DNA of 64,000 bases from Prochlorococcus sp. AG-363-M21 (GTDB lineage Bacteria > Cyanobacteriota > Cyanobacteriia > PCC-6307 > Cyanobiaceae). The stretch is from assembly GCA_003278305.1 (NCBI GenBank), contig QCFU01000002.1, forward strand, positions 1-64,000, read 5' to 3'. Positions 9,493-20,154 of the stretch are shown in pieces. The first letter of the stretch is position 1. Every line of letters begins with the position of its first letter. The notes beneath the pieces were generated by a model, which saw only the letters and a program-made list of their open reading frames with translations, was not told the origin of the DNA and did no database searches. A program made the translations under genes and the position numbers.

Positions 9493-10154
9493 TAAATATT
9501 AGGCTGATCTGCATTGCTTAATGTTTCTTTTAATGCAGTTCTTGCGGCAAGCTGTCTTCGCGTATGATCTAACATTTCATACTCACGCGAAAGTCTGCTA
9601 AAAGTATTGGTCGACTCCAAAAGATATTGTTGTTCATCTACAACTGGACCTCCTAAGTGGGCAGCTATCCAGAAAGATAATTCTCTAGGCATCTCTGGCA
9701 ATCCTTCAGGCATAGACCTATCTGAATCATTCAACTTTGCTGTCAAAGAAATCACATCTTTCAAAGCCACCAAAACTGAAGAGGCAAGACTATTTAAGGC
9801 CGCTTGATTATCAACTGGTTCATCATCTATCCAACTAACTAATGCTGAGCTAAAAGGGGCTTTTCTTGTAATTTCCAGAATCCTAAAACGTTGCTGGCCA
9901 ACCGTGACTATATTGCTTCGCCCATCTTCAGAAGTTTGATGTCGAATAATTTGAGCACAACATCCAACTTCTGCAATTTTCTTCTCATTTGGATTAAATC
10001 GAACAACTCCAAAACGACTATCAGTATCCAAGACAGTCTTAAGCATCATCCGATATCTGGACTCAAAAATATGAAGAGGAAGAACCTCCTGAGGGAAAAG
10101 CACAATCTCAGGAAGAGGAAACAAAGGCAACTCCCTGACTGCTAAGTCTGCCAC
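9492..10154 (-). CDS. Lon N-terminal-domain protein (LON/PUA-like)
   Basis: This 220-residue protein carries only the substrate-recognition domain of Lon protease: ELPLFPLPEIVLFPQEVLPLHIFESRYR, then GCCAQIIRHQTSEDG and VTVGQQRFRILE. There is no AAA+ or Ser-Lys protease part. Stand-alone LON-domain proteins occur across cyanobacteria; their function is unproven, perhaps as adaptors or redox/peptide-binding proteins. The start is a GTG at 10154. The stop overlaps the methyltransferase start. The operon link with quinone/tocopherol methylation may only reflect compact gene packing. Confidence 0.85.
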   Translation of the reverse strand: MADLAVRELPLFPLPEIVLFPQEVLPLHIFESRYRMMLKTVLDTDSRFGVVRFNPNEKKIAEVGCCAQIIRHQTSEDGRSNIVTVGQQRFRILEITRKAPFSSALVSWIDDEPVDNQAALNSLASSVLVALKDVISLTAKLNDSDRSMPEGLPEMPRELSFWIAAHLGGPVVDEQQYLLESTNTFSRLSREYEMLDHTRRQLAARTALKETLSNADQPNI

Positions 10155-10217
10155 TCGGAAATCCTATAGGTTTCTTGATCCTAATAACATATTGGCAATT
10201 GTGAGAGATTTGTATTC

Positions 10218-10538
10218 TTAGAGCTTAACTTCAATATCAACTCCACTTGGCAAATCAAGCTTCATCAAAGCATCAATGGTCTTTGCAGAAGGACTATAAA
10301 TATCAATAATCCTTCTATGAGTACGAGTTTCAAAATGCTCTCTTGAATCTTTATCAACATGAGGTGATCTTAAAACACAATAAATCTTCCTTTTTGTAGG
10401 TAAAGGGATGGGACCTATTGCAGTTGCAGCTGTGTTATCAGCTGTCTCAATAATTTTCTCACATGAAAGGTCAAGCATTCGCCTATCAAAAGCTTTTAAG
10501 CGAATTCTTATTTTCTGCTGGGCAATTGCAGTTGACAT
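10218..10538 (-). CDS. rpsJ: 30S ribosomal protein S10
   Basis: S10 is a head protein of the small subunit and also, as NusE, an antitermination factor. The 106 residues match the full-length family, with [21 protein letters not shown] at the start, [25 protein letters not shown] in the middle and SGVDIEVKL at the end. In many bacteria rpsJ heads the S10 operon. Here it closes the str operon behind tuf, the usual cyanobacterial position, and the S10 cluster starts at rplC 40 kb away. A 138-bp gap with a hairpin separates it from tuf. Confidence 0.97.
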   Translation of the reverse strand: MSTAIAQQKIRIRLKAFDRRMLDLSCEKIIETADNTAATAIGPIPLPTKRKIYCVLRSPHVDKDSREHFETRTHRRIIDIYSPSAKTIDALMKLDLPSGVDIEVKL

Positions 10539-10649
10539 GACAGTTCTTATAAATTCCTTTAAAAAAGAAAATAAATTTTCTAGTTGCTAGCTTGAGCTTC
10601 TAACCACGAGAAGATAGATAGCTCAAGCGTTCAATCTAAACTATTACGA

Positions 10650-10670
10650 GCCTAATTTTTTCTTTTAGGC
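10650..10670 (-). other. Hairpin between tuf and rpsJ
   Basis: A 6-bp perfect stem GCCTAA/TTAGGC closes a nine-base loop, 7 bases downstream of the tuf stop codon. There is no T-run after it in the direction of transcription, so it does not look like a full terminator. It may be a processing site or weak attenuator that sets tuf above rpsJ. This is inferred from sequence pairing only. Confidence 0.35.
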
Positions 10671-10676
10671 CAAATT

Positions 10677-11870
10677 TTATTTAAGAATCTTTGAAACAAC
10701 ACCAGCACCAATAGTCCTGCCTCCTTCTCTAATAGCAAATCTCATGCCTTGCTCAATTGCTACTGGGCAAATCAACTCTCCTGTCATCTTAATATTGTCA
10801 CCAGGCATGACCATTTCAACATTACTGCCATCTTCTGCAGTAAATGCTGTGATCTGACCAGTAACGTCAGTTGTACGGATATAAAACTGTGGCCTATAGC
10901 CAGCGAAGAATGGAGTATGTCTTCCCCCTTCTTCTTTTTTTAGAACATAAACTTGGCCCTCAAATTGAGTATGGGGAGTAATTGATCCTTTCTTTACAAG
11001 AACCATTCCACGCTCAATATCTTCTTTCTGAATCCCTCTAAGAAGTAGTCCCACATTATCCCCAGCCATTCCTTCATCCAGAAGTTTACGGAACATTTCT
11101 ACACCAGTAACTGTTGTAAGTCGTGTATCTCTAATCCCAACAATCTCAACCTCCTCTCCAACTGTGACCTTACCCCTTTCTATACGCCCAGTAGCGACCG
11201 TTCCTCTACCTGTAATTGAGAAAACGTCTTCTACAGCCATAAGGAAAGGCTTATCTACTTCCCTCTCAGGCTCTGGAATATTAGAATCAACTGCTTCCAT
11301 TAATTCCTCTACCTTAGCTTCCCAATCAGCATCACCTTCTAAAGCCTTGAGGCCAGACACTTTAACAATTGGAACATCGTTAAAACCATAACCTTCTAAG
11401 AGTTCGCTTATTTCCATCTCAACAAGTTCAATAATCTCATCATCATCAACCATGTCACATTTGTTTAATGCAACAACTAATGCTGGGACTCCAACTTGTT
11501 TTGCTAAAAGAATGTGCTCTTTCGTTTGAGCCATAGGGCCATCAGTAGCTGCACATACAAGAATTGCTCCATCCATTTGAGCAGCACCTGTGATCATATT
11601 TTTCACATAATCGGCATGACCAGGGCAATCTACGTGTGCATAGTGTCTTGCTCCAGTTTCATACTCAACATGTGCAGTGTTAATGGTGATACCCCTTTCA
11701 CGCTCTTCAGGAGCGCCATCAATATCCCCATAGTCTTGGGCTTTAGCTTGTCCCTTCTTAGCAAGAACATTAGTAATTGCTGCTGTAAGAGTTGTTTTGC
11801 CGTGATCAACATGCCCAATAGTGCCAATATTGACGTGGGGCTTGTTTCTTTCGAACTTCTCGCGTGCCAT
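10677..11870 (-). CDS. tuf: Elongation factor Tu
   Basis: EF-Tu brings aminoacyl-tRNA to the ribosome as a GTP complex. In its 397 residues the GTPase motifs are [10 protein letters not shown] (P-loop), DCPGHADY (switch II) and NKCD, followed by domains 2 and 3 ending in [13 protein letters not shown]. No Shine-Dalgarno sequence is obvious; an A-rich run sits directly before the ATG. The gene follows fusA by 44 bp in the str operon. It is the only tuf copy in this window. Confidence 0.99.
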   Translation of the reverse strand: MAREKFERNKPHVNIGTIGHVDHGKTTLTAAITNVLAKKGQAKAQDYGDIDGAPEERERGITINTAHVEYETGARHYAHVDCPGHADYVKNMITGAAQMDGAILVCAATDGPMAQTKEHILLAKQVGVPALVVALNKCDMVDDDEIIELVEMEISELLEGYGFNDVPIVKVSGLKALEGDADWEAKVEELMEAVDSNIPEPEREVDKPFLMAVEDVFSITGRGTVATGRIERGKVTVGEEVEIVGIRDTRLTTVTGVEMFRKLLDEGMAGDNVGLLLRGIQKEDIERGMVLVKKGSITPHTQFEGQVYVLKKEEGGRHTPFFAGYRPQFYIRTTDVTGQITAFTAEDGSNVEMVMPGDNIKMTGELICPVAIEQGMRFAIREGGRTIGAGVVSKILK

Positions 11871-11914
11871 TTTTTTAAAGAATCAGGAGAATAATAATGG
11901 ATTGTTTATAGAGA

Positions 11915-13990
11915 TCAGGAATTGCCCTGATTCTTGGAAATAATTGCTTCAGCAACATTACGAGGAACTTCCTCATAATTGCTGAACTCCATGGAAAATA
12001 TACCTCGACCTTGGGTCATTGATCGAAGTTGAGTAGCGTAGCCAAACATTTCGGCCAATGGAACTTTGGATTGTACCTTAGATTGACCTTCTTCAATAGA
12101 TTGACCTTCTACTTGGCCTCTTCGAGAGGACAGATCACCAATAATAGAGCCTAAGAAATCTTCTGGAACTTCTACTTCTACTTTCATCATGGGTTCAAGA
12201 AGAACAGGGTTGCATTTTTTAACGCCATCTTTAAAGGCCATTGAGCCTGCAATCTTAAATGCCATCTCTGAGGAATCAACATCGTGAAATGAACCATCAA
12301 CCATAGTTACCTTGACATCTATCAACGGATAACCAGCTAAAACTCCTGATTCACAAGTTTCTTTCATTCCATTAGAAGCTGGGCCAATATATTCCTTCGG
12401 AACAACACCACCAACAATTTTATTAACAAATTCAAAGCCTGATCCTGGTTCACCTGGCTCCATTTCAATAACAACATGTCCATATTGACCCTTACCACCC
12501 GTTTGACGTGCAAATTTACCCTCTCCTCTGGAACTAGTTCTGATTGTTTCTCTATACGAAACTTGTGGGGCGCCTATATTTGCCTCAACTTTAAATTCTC
12601 TCAGCATTCGATCAACAAGAATTTCAAGATGAAGCTCGCCCATCCCAGCAATAACAGTTTGATTTGTCTCTTGGTCTGTACTCACTCGAAATGTAGGATC
12701 CTCTTCAGCCAGAGCTACTAAAGCTTTTGAAAGCTTTTCCATATCTCCTTTTGTTTTTGGCTCTACAGCTACAGAAATTACAGGTTCAGGAACAAATAAA
12801 GTTTCTAAAACAATTGGTTCTTCTGTTGAACATAAAGTATCTCCCGTAGTTGTATTTTTCAAACCAAGAACAGCTCCTAAATCACCTGCCCGCAATTGAT
12901 CAACCTCTTCACGATCATCAGCTTTTAAAATTACTAATCTGGAAATCCTCTCTTTTGTATCCTTAGTTGAATTCAATACATAACTTCCTTTTTCAAGAAC
13001 TCCAGAATACATTCTCACAAAAGTAAGCTTTCCATATGGATCAGCCATTACTTTGAAAGCAAGGGCACTAAAAGGCTCATTATCATCTGAAGGTCTTACC
13101 GCATCGTCCCCGCTAGGCAATACCCCTTGAATAGGGGGAACATCTACAGGAGCAGGTAAATAATCAACAACTGCATCAAGTACTAATTGCACCCCTTTAT
13201 TTTTAAATGCAGAGCCACAGAGAAGAGGCACAAGTCCATGATTAAGGACTCCTTCTCTAATGCCTTTTTTTAGTTGTTCTTCAGTTAATTCTCCATTTTC
13301 AAGAAATTGCTCAATTAAGGTCTCATCAGTTTCAGCAACCGTTTCCATCAACTTCTCTCTCCATTCAGCTGCTTGCTCAGCCATTTCAGAGGGAATCTCA
13401 GCTTCTTCAATATCTGTACCCAAATCATTTTTATATATGTAAGCCTTATTAGCTACAAGATCAATAATCCCAGATAGATCTCCTTCTGCTCCTATAGGTA
13501 ACTGAATAGGGGCTGCATTTGCTTTAAGTCTATCTTTAATCTGGCCATAAACCTTAAGAAAATCAGCTCCAGTTCGATCCATTTTATTAACAAATACCAT
13601 TCGTGGCACTGAATATCTATCTGCTTGGCGCCAGACTGTTTCTGACTGTGGCTGAACTCCTCCTACAGCACAAAATACAGCTATTACGCCATCAAGTACT
13701 CTCATAGACCTTTCTACCTCGATTGTGAAATCGACGTGTCCAGGTGTATCAATAATGTTAATCCTGTGATCCTGCCAACTTGTCGAAATTGCAGCTGCAG
13801 TAATGGTTATTCCTCTTTCCCTCTCCTGAGCCATCCAATCAGTTACAGCCGCACCATCGTGCACCTCACCAATTTTATGGACAACTCCTGAATAAAAAAG
13901 AATCCTTTCAGTCGTAGTGGTCTTTCCAGCGTCAATATGCGCTGCAATACCAATATTTCTTACTCGTTCTAAAGGGAAGGCGCGAGCCAC
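11915..13990 (-). CDS. fusA: Elongation factor G
   Basis: EF-G drives tRNA-mRNA translocation and, with RRF, ribosome recycling. The 691 residues carry [15 protein letters not shown] (P-loop), DTPGHVDF (switch II) and NKMD, and the later domains III-V with GMGELHLEI. The start is a GTG at 13990, preceded by a good ribosome-binding sequence (CCGGAGAG) 7 bases away. It is the third gene of the str operon. A small inverted repeat (ATCAGG/CCTGAT, 11914-11931) overlaps the stop codon. Confidence 0.98.
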   Translation of the reverse strand: MARAFPLERVRNIGIAAHIDAGKTTTTERILFYSGVVHKIGEVHDGAAVTDWMAQERERGITITAAAISTSWQDHRINIIDTPGHVDFTIEVERSMRVLDGVIAVFCAVGGVQPQSETVWRQADRYSVPRMVFVNKMDRTGADFLKVYGQIKDRLKANAAPIQLPIGAEGDLSGIIDLVANKAYIYKNDLGTDIEEAEIPSEMAEQAAEWREKLMETVAETDETLIEQFLENGELTEEQLKKGIREGVLNHGLVPLLCGSAFKNKGVQLVLDAVVDYLPAPVDVPPIQGVLPSGDDAVRPSDDNEPFSALAFKVMADPYGKLTFVRMYSGVLEKGSYVLNSTKDTKERISRLVILKADDREEVDQLRAGDLGAVLGLKNTTTGDTLCSTEEPIVLETLFVPEPVISVAVEPKTKGDMEKLSKALVALAEEDPTFRVSTDQETNQTVIAGMGELHLEILVDRMLREFKVEANIGAPQVSYRETIRTSSRGEGKFARQTGGKGQYGHVVIEMEPGEPGSGFEFVNKIVGGVVPKEYIGPASNGMKETCESGVLAGYPLIDVKVTMVDGSFHDVDSSEMAFKIAGSMAFKDGVKKCNPVLLEPMMKVEVEVPEDFLGSIIGDLSSRRGQVEGQSIEEGQSKVQSKVPLAEMFGYATQLRSMTQGRGIFSMEFSNYEEVPRNVAEAIISKNQGNS

Positions 13991-14083
13991 GGTAACTCTC
14001 CGGGTAAATATAAAGAAAAGGCGGATGTGACTCTACAGGTCAGCATGCAAAAAAGAAACTTTTTTAACGCTAAAGATAAAAAT

Positions 14084-14554
14084 TCAATAACGGTAATGAG
14101 CAAAAGCTTTATTTGCTTCAGCCATTTTATGAGTCTCTTCTCTCTTCCTGACTGCATTTCCAGCTTCATTTGCAGCATCCATAAGTTCTCCAGCAAGTTT
14201 GTGTGCCATGCTCCTTCCATTCCTTGACCTGGAGAAACTAACCAACCATCTCAATGCCATAGCTGTTCCACGTTCTTGCCTGACTTCCATAGGAACTTGA
14301 TAGGTTGCACCACCAACACGTCTAGCTCGTACTTCAACAAGAGGGGTAGCATTTTTGATTGCTGTTTCAAAAAGCTCTATAGGGTCGCTACCTGTTCTCT
14401 CATTAATCAAACCAAAAGCTTGAGACAAAATTCTTTGGGCAGTTGATTTCTTGCCATGCTTCATAAGCCTTGCAACCATCATTGTTGCAAGACGATTATT
14501 GAATTGTGGGTCAGGTAAAACAGGACGTTTTTCTGCAGCGTTGCGTCTAGACAT
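14084..14554 (-). CDS. rpsG: 30S ribosomal protein S7
   Basis: S7 is the primary assembly protein of the 30S head and contacts the E-site tRNA. The 156 residues are standard: [20 protein letters not shown] at the start, the [21 protein letters not shown] helix, and [14 protein letters not shown]-like end ([14 protein letters not shown]). It lies between rpsL and fusA, and in other bacteria S7 is the autoregulator of this operon; no such site can be demonstrated here. Confidence 0.98.
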   Translation of the reverse strand: MSRRNAAEKRPVLPDPQFNNRLATMMVARLMKHGKKSTAQRILSQAFGLINERTGSDPIELFETAIKNATPLVEVRARRVGGATYQVPMEVRQERGTAMALRWLVSFSRSRNGRSMAHKLAGELMDAANEAGNAVRKREETHKMAEANKAFAHYRY

Positions 14555-14602
14555 GAGTTTAAATCAACAAAAATTTAGAAAATTAAGTTTTGGAGTCAAT
14601 CC

Positions 14603-14974
14603 TTACTTAGGGGCCTTTGCTCCATATTTTGAACGAGCTTGTTTCCGATCTTTAACACCAGCAGTGTCTAAAGTTCCTCTAATAATGTGATATCGAACTC
14701 CTGGCAGATCTTTTACTCTCCCACCTCTTAGCAAAACCACTGAGTGTTCCTGGAGATTATGCCCAATTCCAGGAATATAAGCAGTAACTTCAAAGCCAGA
14801 CGTGAGACGAACACGTGCAACTTTTCTTAATGCAGAGTTAGGTTTCTTTGGAGTAGAGGTGTAAACCCTAGTACATACTCCTCTCCTTTCAGGACAGGAA
14901 CGTAATGCTGGCGACTTGGTCTTACGCGTAAGGCGTTGGCGCTCAGTCCTAATTAGCTGTTGGATAGTTGGCAT
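14603..14974 (-). CDS. rpsL: 30S ribosomal protein S12
   Basis: S12 helps form the decoding centre. The 123 residues include the conserved loops [15 protein letters not shown], the [17 protein letters not shown] block and [16 protein letters not shown]. It is the first gene of the str operon (rpsL-rpsG-fusA-tuf-rpsJ). The 250-bp divergent gap to gltB must hold its promoter. Confidence 0.98.
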   Translation of the reverse strand: MPTIQQLIRTERQRLTRKTKSPALRSCPERRGVCTRVYTSTPKKPNSALRKVARVRLTSGFEVTAYIPGIGHNLQEHSVVLLRGGRVKDLPGVRYHIIRGTLDTAGVKDRKQARSKYGAKAPK

Positions 14975-15123
14975 CGACGATAGGCGTCAGATCAGATTTA
15001 AGATCTGAATTCACAAACTCTCACTTTAGAGGGTAACCATACCAAAAATAAAGTTTTTCTTACTTAAATTGATCAAAAGCACTTATTCAAATAAAAGCTA
15101 TTAAATAAAAAAGCAGAAAAAAA

Positions 15124-15177
15124 TTGATTTTCGCCTCATTCGCGCTTTAAATCGTTATAGAGATCCTTCATAGGATC
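15124..15177 (+). promoter_or_regulatory. Candidate gltB promoter and 5' hairpin
   Basis: A sigma70-like pair TTGATT (15124-15129) and TTAAAT (15147-15152), 17 bases apart, lies about 90 bases before the gltB start. About ten bases after the -10 begins a perfect stem-loop GATCCT-TCAT-AGGATC (15162-15177), which would sit at the very 5' end of the transcript. No GTA-N8-TAC NtcA site was seen in 14975-15240. The rest of this gap, including the rpsL promoter, shows nothing I can name. Confidence 0.35.
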
Positions 15178-15240
15178 ATTTAATACTTAACAGACTACTT
15201 TTTATTAACTACGAAGAATTTCAACAGTTTGCCTGAATTG

Positions 15241-18200
15241 ATGCCTAACAAACCAAGTAGCTCTAACTGGCCCTACTGCGATAGTAGAGCCCATAACACC
15301 TTGATTGGTGAGAAAGATGCTTGTGGAGTAGGTTTCCTTGCTCAAATTGATGGCATACAAAGTCATTGGATACTTCAACAAGCTCTTAGGGGCTTGGAAT
15401 GCATGGAACATAGAGGGGGTTGCGGCGGAGACAGTGATTCAGGAGATGGCGCTGGATTACTCTGTGCGATTCCTTGGAGTTTCTTAGAAGCTATATGGCC
15501 CCAAGCGAAAAAGAATAATTTTCCCCTTGGATTAGGGATGATTTTTATGCCTATTGATAAAAATCAGCGCCAAATTATAAAAAGCATCTTTTCCAGCGAA
15601 GCTGAGGCTCTTGGATTAACTTCAAAAGGATGGAGGGAAGTGCCAATTGAAAAGTCAAGTCTTGGCCCCTTAGCAAAAGAAACTGCTCCTTTTATCGAAC
15701 AATGGATAGTAGAAAGCAAAACATCCACAAAGGATCTTGAGAAAGTTCTATTCCGACTAAGAAGACGAATTCAGAAAAAATGCAAAGATGTTTTAAAAGA
15801 TGAAAGTGAAAATTTATATATTGCTTCGCTTAGTACAAAAACAGTTGTCTACAAAGGGATGGTTAGATCTGAGGTCTTAGCTGATTTCTACAAAGACTTA
15901 CGTGATTCTCGCTTTAAAGTTAATTTCGCCGTATATCACAGAAGATTCAGTACTAACACTCTTCCTAAATGGCCTTTGGCTCAACCTATGCGGCTATTAG
16001 GACATAATGGAGAAATAAATACATTACTCGGAAATCTCAATTGGGCTAATGCAAGAGAAGCTTATTTGAGTGAAATTTGGGGTGATACAACTGAAGATTT
16101 AAAGCCAATAATAAATTCTAATTTTAGTGATTCAGCTAACTTAGACGCCACTCTTGAGTTACTTGTTAGAAGTGGTAGACCAATTACTGACAGTCTGCTC
16201 ACCCTTGTACCAGAAGCATATCAAAACCAACCTGATCAAAAGAATCACGATGGAATTAATTCTTTTTATGAATACTCTGCTTGTACTCAAGAACCTTGGG
16301 ATGGGCCTGCTTTACTAGTTTTTTCAGATGGGTCGTATGTAGGTGCAGCTTTAGATAGAAATGGTTTAAGACCTGCTCGATTCTGCATAACTAAAGATAA
16401 TTGCGTAATTATGGGTTCTGAAACAGGAGTAGTAGAGATTGAAGATAGTCAAATTGTTGAAAAAGGAAGGCTTGGACCAGGGCAAATGCTGGCTGTTGAT
16501 TTAGATAAAAAGCGTCTTTTGAAAAACTGGGATGTAAAAACAGAAGTTGCAAATAGACATCCTTATAAAAAATGGCTTACAAAAAACCGTATTAGATTAA
16601 AGAGTCATCCCTGGAAAGAAACAAGTAATTTAAATGCAATAGATTTATTAAAAATACAAACTGCATTTGGATTTTCTTCTGAAGATTATGACTTGATAAT
16701 TGAGTCAATGGCTATTGACTCAAAAGAGCCAACTTACTGCATGGGGGATGATATACCACTAGCAATTCTTTCCACCAAACCACATCTTTTATATGACTAT
16801 TTTAAACAAAGATTTGCGCAAGTAACAAATCCACCTATTGATCCATTGCGCGAAAAACTCGTTATGAGTTTAGAAATGAATATAGGAAAGGCTGGTTCAC
16901 CATTAAGCCCAAAAGATGATGCATTTTCTATTATTCACTTAAATTCACCTATCTTAAATGAAGGTGATTTAAAATATATAAGTGATCAAGACTTATCAAG
17001 TAAAACACTTTCAACCTTAATCCCTATTGAAGATGGTATTTATGCCTTAGGAAATAAACTCCAAGCCCTCTGCGAAGAGGCAGAAAACTTAATAAAGAAT
17101 GGAACAAGAATTTTAATTCTCTCAGACAGAGGTATAACTGCTGAAAAAATATATATACCTCCTTTATTAGCAGTTGGGGCAATACATCATCATTTACTTC
17201 GCAAGAAACTTCGCCTTGCAGCATCAATAATTATTGATACTGCCCAATGCTGGAGCACTCATCATGCCGCATGTCTCATAGGCTATGGGGCAAGTGCTAT
17301 CTGCCCATGGCTCGCCTTGGAAACCACAAGACATTGGTGGGAACATCCAAAAACACAAAAAGCAATTCAGAGTAACAAGATTCCTAACATAACAATTATC
17401 GAAGCTCAAGAAAATTTTAAATCTGCTCTTGAAAATGGCCTCCGCAAAATTCTTTCAAAGATCGGAATATCACTTTTAGCGAGTTATCACGGTGCTCAAA
17501 TTTTTGAAGCCTTAGGTCTAGGTTCAGATTTAATTCAAATTGCTTTTACTGGTACAACTAGCAGGATCGCAGGTCTATCCCTCAGTGAATTAGCTCTGGA
17601 GACACATGCAATTCATGCAAAAGCGTATCCTGAACTAAATCTGAAAAGACTTGAGTTTTTGGGTTTCGTCCAATATAGAAATAGTGGCGAATTTCATCTT
17701 AATAATCCTGAAATGTCTAAAGAATTGCATGCAGCAGTAAGAGCTGGGCCTGAATACAATCACTTTGAAACATATAAAAAGCTACTAGAAGGAAGACCTT
17801 CAACTGCTTTGAGAGACTTACTGCAATTCCGCGAAGCTAAAACTCCTATTCCATTAGATCAAGTTGAAAGTGTAGAAAGCATATGCAAAAGGTTTTGCAC
17901 TGGTGGCATGAGCCTAGGAGCACTTTCAAGAGAAGCTCATGAAGTATTAGCTATAGCCATGAACCGCATAGGCGGGAAAAGCAATAGTGGAGAAGGAGGG
18001 GAAGACCCTCAAAGATTCAATGTACTTAATGACGTTAATAGTGAAGGAAGATCTAATACTTTACCTAATCTGAAAGGTCTTAAAAATGGAGATACAGCTT
18101 GTTCAGCTATAAAACAAATTGCATCAGGTCGCTTTGGAGTTACTCCTGAATACCTACGTAGTGCAAGACAATTAGAAATCAAAATTGCTCAAGGAGCCAA

Positions 18201-19806
18201 ACCTGGCGAAGGGGGACAATTGCCAGGGCAAAAAGTAGATAAATATATTGCCAAATTACGAAACAGCAAGCCAGGAGTAGCCCTTATATCGCCACCTCCT
18301 CATCACGATATCTACTCCATCGAAGATCTCGCACAATTAATACACGATCTACATCAAGTGCACCCTTCAGCAAAAGTAAGCGTGAAGTTAGTGGCGGAAA
18401 TAGGAATAGGAACGATCGCAGCAGGTGTAGCCAAAGCCAATGCTGATGTTATTCAAATATCTGGGCATGATGGAGGAACAGGCGCGTCTCCTCTTAGTTC
18501 AATCAAACATGCAGGGATGCCTTGGGAGCTTGGACTGACAGAAGTACATCGATCTCTAATCGACAATGGATTACGAGAAAGAGTGTTATTAAGAGCAGAT
18601 GGAGGACTTAAAACTGGCTGGGACGTTGTTATTGCGGCCTTACTAGGAGCAGAAGAATTTGGTTTCGGATCAATTGCAATGATCGCAGAAGGATGCATAA
18701 TGGCTCGAATCTGTCACACCAATAAATGCCCAGTAGGTGTGGCGACGCAACAGGAAGCTTTAAGAAGTCGTTTTCCAGGTCTTCCTGAACATGTCGTTAA
18801 CTTCTTTCTATTTGTTGCAGAAGAAGTCAGGCATATTCTTAGTGCTTTAGGTGTAAGTCATCTTGAAGATTTAATTGGAAAAAATAATTTATTAGAGCCA
18901 AGAAAAATAAATCTCACTAAAACCAAAAAGATAGATCTATCTGCACTTTTAAATCCTATTAATGAAAACTCAGACAGAAAATGGTTAAAGCATAGTAAGA
19001 ATGCGCATACCAATGGGAAAGTTCTTGAAGATGAGCTTCTTGAAAACGAATCTTTGATTCATGCAATTAATACACATTCCAAGTATTTATTAACAACCTC
19101 AATAGTTAATACTGACAGGAGTGTATGTGCTCGGTTGGCTGGAGTGATTGCCCACAAATATGGCAATAAAGGTTTTAAAGGGAATCTAGAATTAATTTTC
19201 AAGGGTTCAGCAGGGCAAAGTTTTGGTGCTTTTCTTCTTCAAGGAATGAATGTATGCCTAATTGGTGAAGCGAATGACTATGTAGGCAAAGGCATGAATG
19301 GAGGCAATCTCATACTGATTCCTCCTGAAAATACAAAAGACCCAAGTTCCCAAGTCATTCTTGGCAATACATGTCTATATGGAGGTACAGGCGGGAAACT
19401 ATTTGCATTAGGAAGAGCTGGTGAACGTTTTGCGGTAAGAAATAGTGGAGTTCAAGCTGTTGTAGAGGGTGCAGGAGACCATTGTTGTGAATATATGACA
19501 GGTGGCATCGTTGTAGTTATTGGATCAACAGGGCGAAACCTTTGTGCAGGGATGACTGGTGGTATCACATTCATATTTGATGAAGATGGCAAAGCAAAAG
19601 ATCGAGTCAATAAAGAAATTGTCGAGGTTTGTTCACTATCAACTGAAGAACAAGAAAGCCTTTTAAAGCCTCTCCTTGAAGAATACTGCTTAAAAACCAA
19701 AAGCCATAAAGCCATTGAATTGGTTCGCAATTGGCAAGTTTCAAAAGAATTTTTTAAAGTAATAGTTCCACCAAGCGAAAGACAAAATCTTGGTTTATTA
19801 ACCTAA
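15241..19806 (+). CDS. gltB: Ferredoxin-dependent glutamate synthase
   Basis: This enzyme makes two glutamates from glutamine and 2-oxoglutarate with electrons from ferredoxin; with glutamine synthetase it is the route of ammonium assimilation in cyanobacteria (also named glsF). From the ATG at 15241 it has 1521 residues; an upstream TTG at 15229 is also in frame. Cys28 in EKDACGVGF is the predicted N-terminal nucleophile of the glutaminase domain after propeptide removal. The FMN domain contains GGMSLGALSREAHE and GGKSNSGEGGED, and the 3Fe-4S ligands are in CIMARICHTNKC (C-x5-C-x4-C). A C-terminal GXGXG-type beta-helix ends the protein. No NADPH small subunit gene is adjacent, which supports ferredoxin as donor. 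Confidence 0.97.
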   Translation: MPNKPSSSNWPYCDSRAHNTLIGEKDACGVGFLAQIDGIQSHWILQQALRGLECMEHRGGCGGDSDSGDGAGLLCAIPWSFLEAIWPQAKKNNFPLGLGMIFMPIDKNQRQIIKSIFSSEAEALGLTSKGWREVPIEKSSLGPLAKETAPFIEQWIVESKTSTKDLEKVLFRLRRRIQKKCKDVLKDESENLYIASLSTKTVVYKGMVRSEVLADFYKDLRDSRFKVNFAVYHRRFSTNTLPKWPLAQPMRLLGHNGEINTLLGNLNWANAREAYLSEIWGDTTEDLKPIINSNFSDSANLDATLELLVRSGRPITDSLLTLVPEAYQNQPDQKNHDGINSFYEYSACTQEPWDGPALLVFSDGSYVGAALDRNGLRPARFCITKDNCVIMGSETGVVEIEDSQIVEKGRLGPGQMLAVDLDKKRLLKNWDVKTEVANRHPYKKWLTKNRIRLKSHPWKETSNLNAIDLLKIQTAFGFSSEDYDLIIESMAIDSKEPTYCMGDDIPLAILSTKPHLLYDYFKQRFAQVTNPPIDPLREKLVMSLEMNIGKAGSPLSPKDDAFSIIHLNSPILNEGDLKYISDQDLSSKTLSTLIPIEDGIYALGNKLQALCEEAENLIKNGTRILILSDRGITAEKIYIPPLLAVGAIHHHLLRKKLRLAASIIIDTAQCWSTHHAACLIGYGASAICPWLALETTRHWWEHPKTQKAIQSNKIPNITIIEAQENFKSALENGLRKILSKIGISLLASYHGAQIFEALGLGSDLIQIAFTGTTSRIAGLSLSELALETHAIHAKAYPELNLKRLEFLGFVQYRNSGEFHLNNPEMSKELHAAVRAGPEYNHFETYKKLLEGRPSTALRDLLQFREAKTPIPLDQVESVESICKRFCTGGMSLGALSREAHEVLAIAMNRIGGKSNSGEGGEDPQRFNVLNDVNSEGRSNTLPNLKGLKNGDTACSAIKQIASGRFGVTPEYLRSARQLEIKIAQGAKPGEGGQLPGQKVDKYIAKLRNSKPGVALISPPPHHDIYSIEDLAQLIHDLHQVHPSAKVSVKLVAEIGIGTIAAGVAKANADVIQISGHDGGTGASPLSSIKHAGMPWELGLTEVHRSLIDNGLRERVLLRADGGLKTGWDVVIAALLGAEEFGFGSIAMIAEGCIMARICHTNKCPVGVATQQEALRSRFPGLPEHVVNFFLFVAEEVRHILSALGVSHLEDLIGKNNLLEPRKINLTKTKKIDLSALLNPINENSDRKWLKHSKNAHTNGKVLEDELLENESLIHAINTHSKYLLTTSIVNTDRSVCARLAGVIAHKYGNKGFKGNLELIFKGSAGQSFGAFLLQGMNVCLIGEANDYVGKGMNGGNLILIPPENTKDPSSQVILGNTCLYGGTGGKLFALGRAGERFAVRNSGVQAVVEGAGDHCCEYMTGGIVVVIGSTGRNLCAGMTGGITFIFDEDGKAKDRVNKEIVEVCSLSTEEQESLLKPLLEEYCLKTKSHKAIELVRNWQVSKEFFKVIVPPSERQNLGLLT

Positions 19807-19824
19807 ATCAAGCAATCACTAGTA

Positions 19825-20154
19825 ATGCCTATATTCATAAAAACAGAACAATTTACCAATGAAACTTATAAGCTAAGTATTAAGCATAGAAAGCAATTTA
19901 TAGAAAAACATAAAAATTGGGTTGAGAGCCTTAGTGAAAAAGGCAAAAAATTATCTTCTGGGTATCTTGTAAATCAAAACCATGATCCTGGCGGAGGTGG
20001 TGTTCTTATATTTGAGGCAGATTCTTATGATGAAGCAAAAAGAATTATTTTAACTGACCCAATGATTGAAAATAATCTAGTCTCTTGGAATCTCCATGAA
20101 TGGATTCCAACTGCAGGAAAAATTTTAAACTTAACTAACGAGGAAAAGTTTTAA
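19825..20154 (+). CDS. YCII-related protein
   Basis: This 109-residue protein has the pattern of the YCII family: a ferredoxin-like fold with a His near the start of the helix ([15 protein letters not shown]), [20 protein letters not shown] and [18 protein letters not shown]. Family members are proposed small enzymes or ligand-binding proteins, mostly uncharacterised. It follows gltB by 18 bp and is probably on its transcript. Its last 20 bases overlap the 3' end of lipA on the other strand. Confidence 0.75.
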   Translation: MPIFIKTEQFTNETYKLSIKHRKQFIEKHKNWVESLSEKGKKLSSGYLVNQNHDPGGGGVLIFEADSYDEAKRIILTDPMIENNLVSWNLHEWIPTAGKILNLTNEEKF

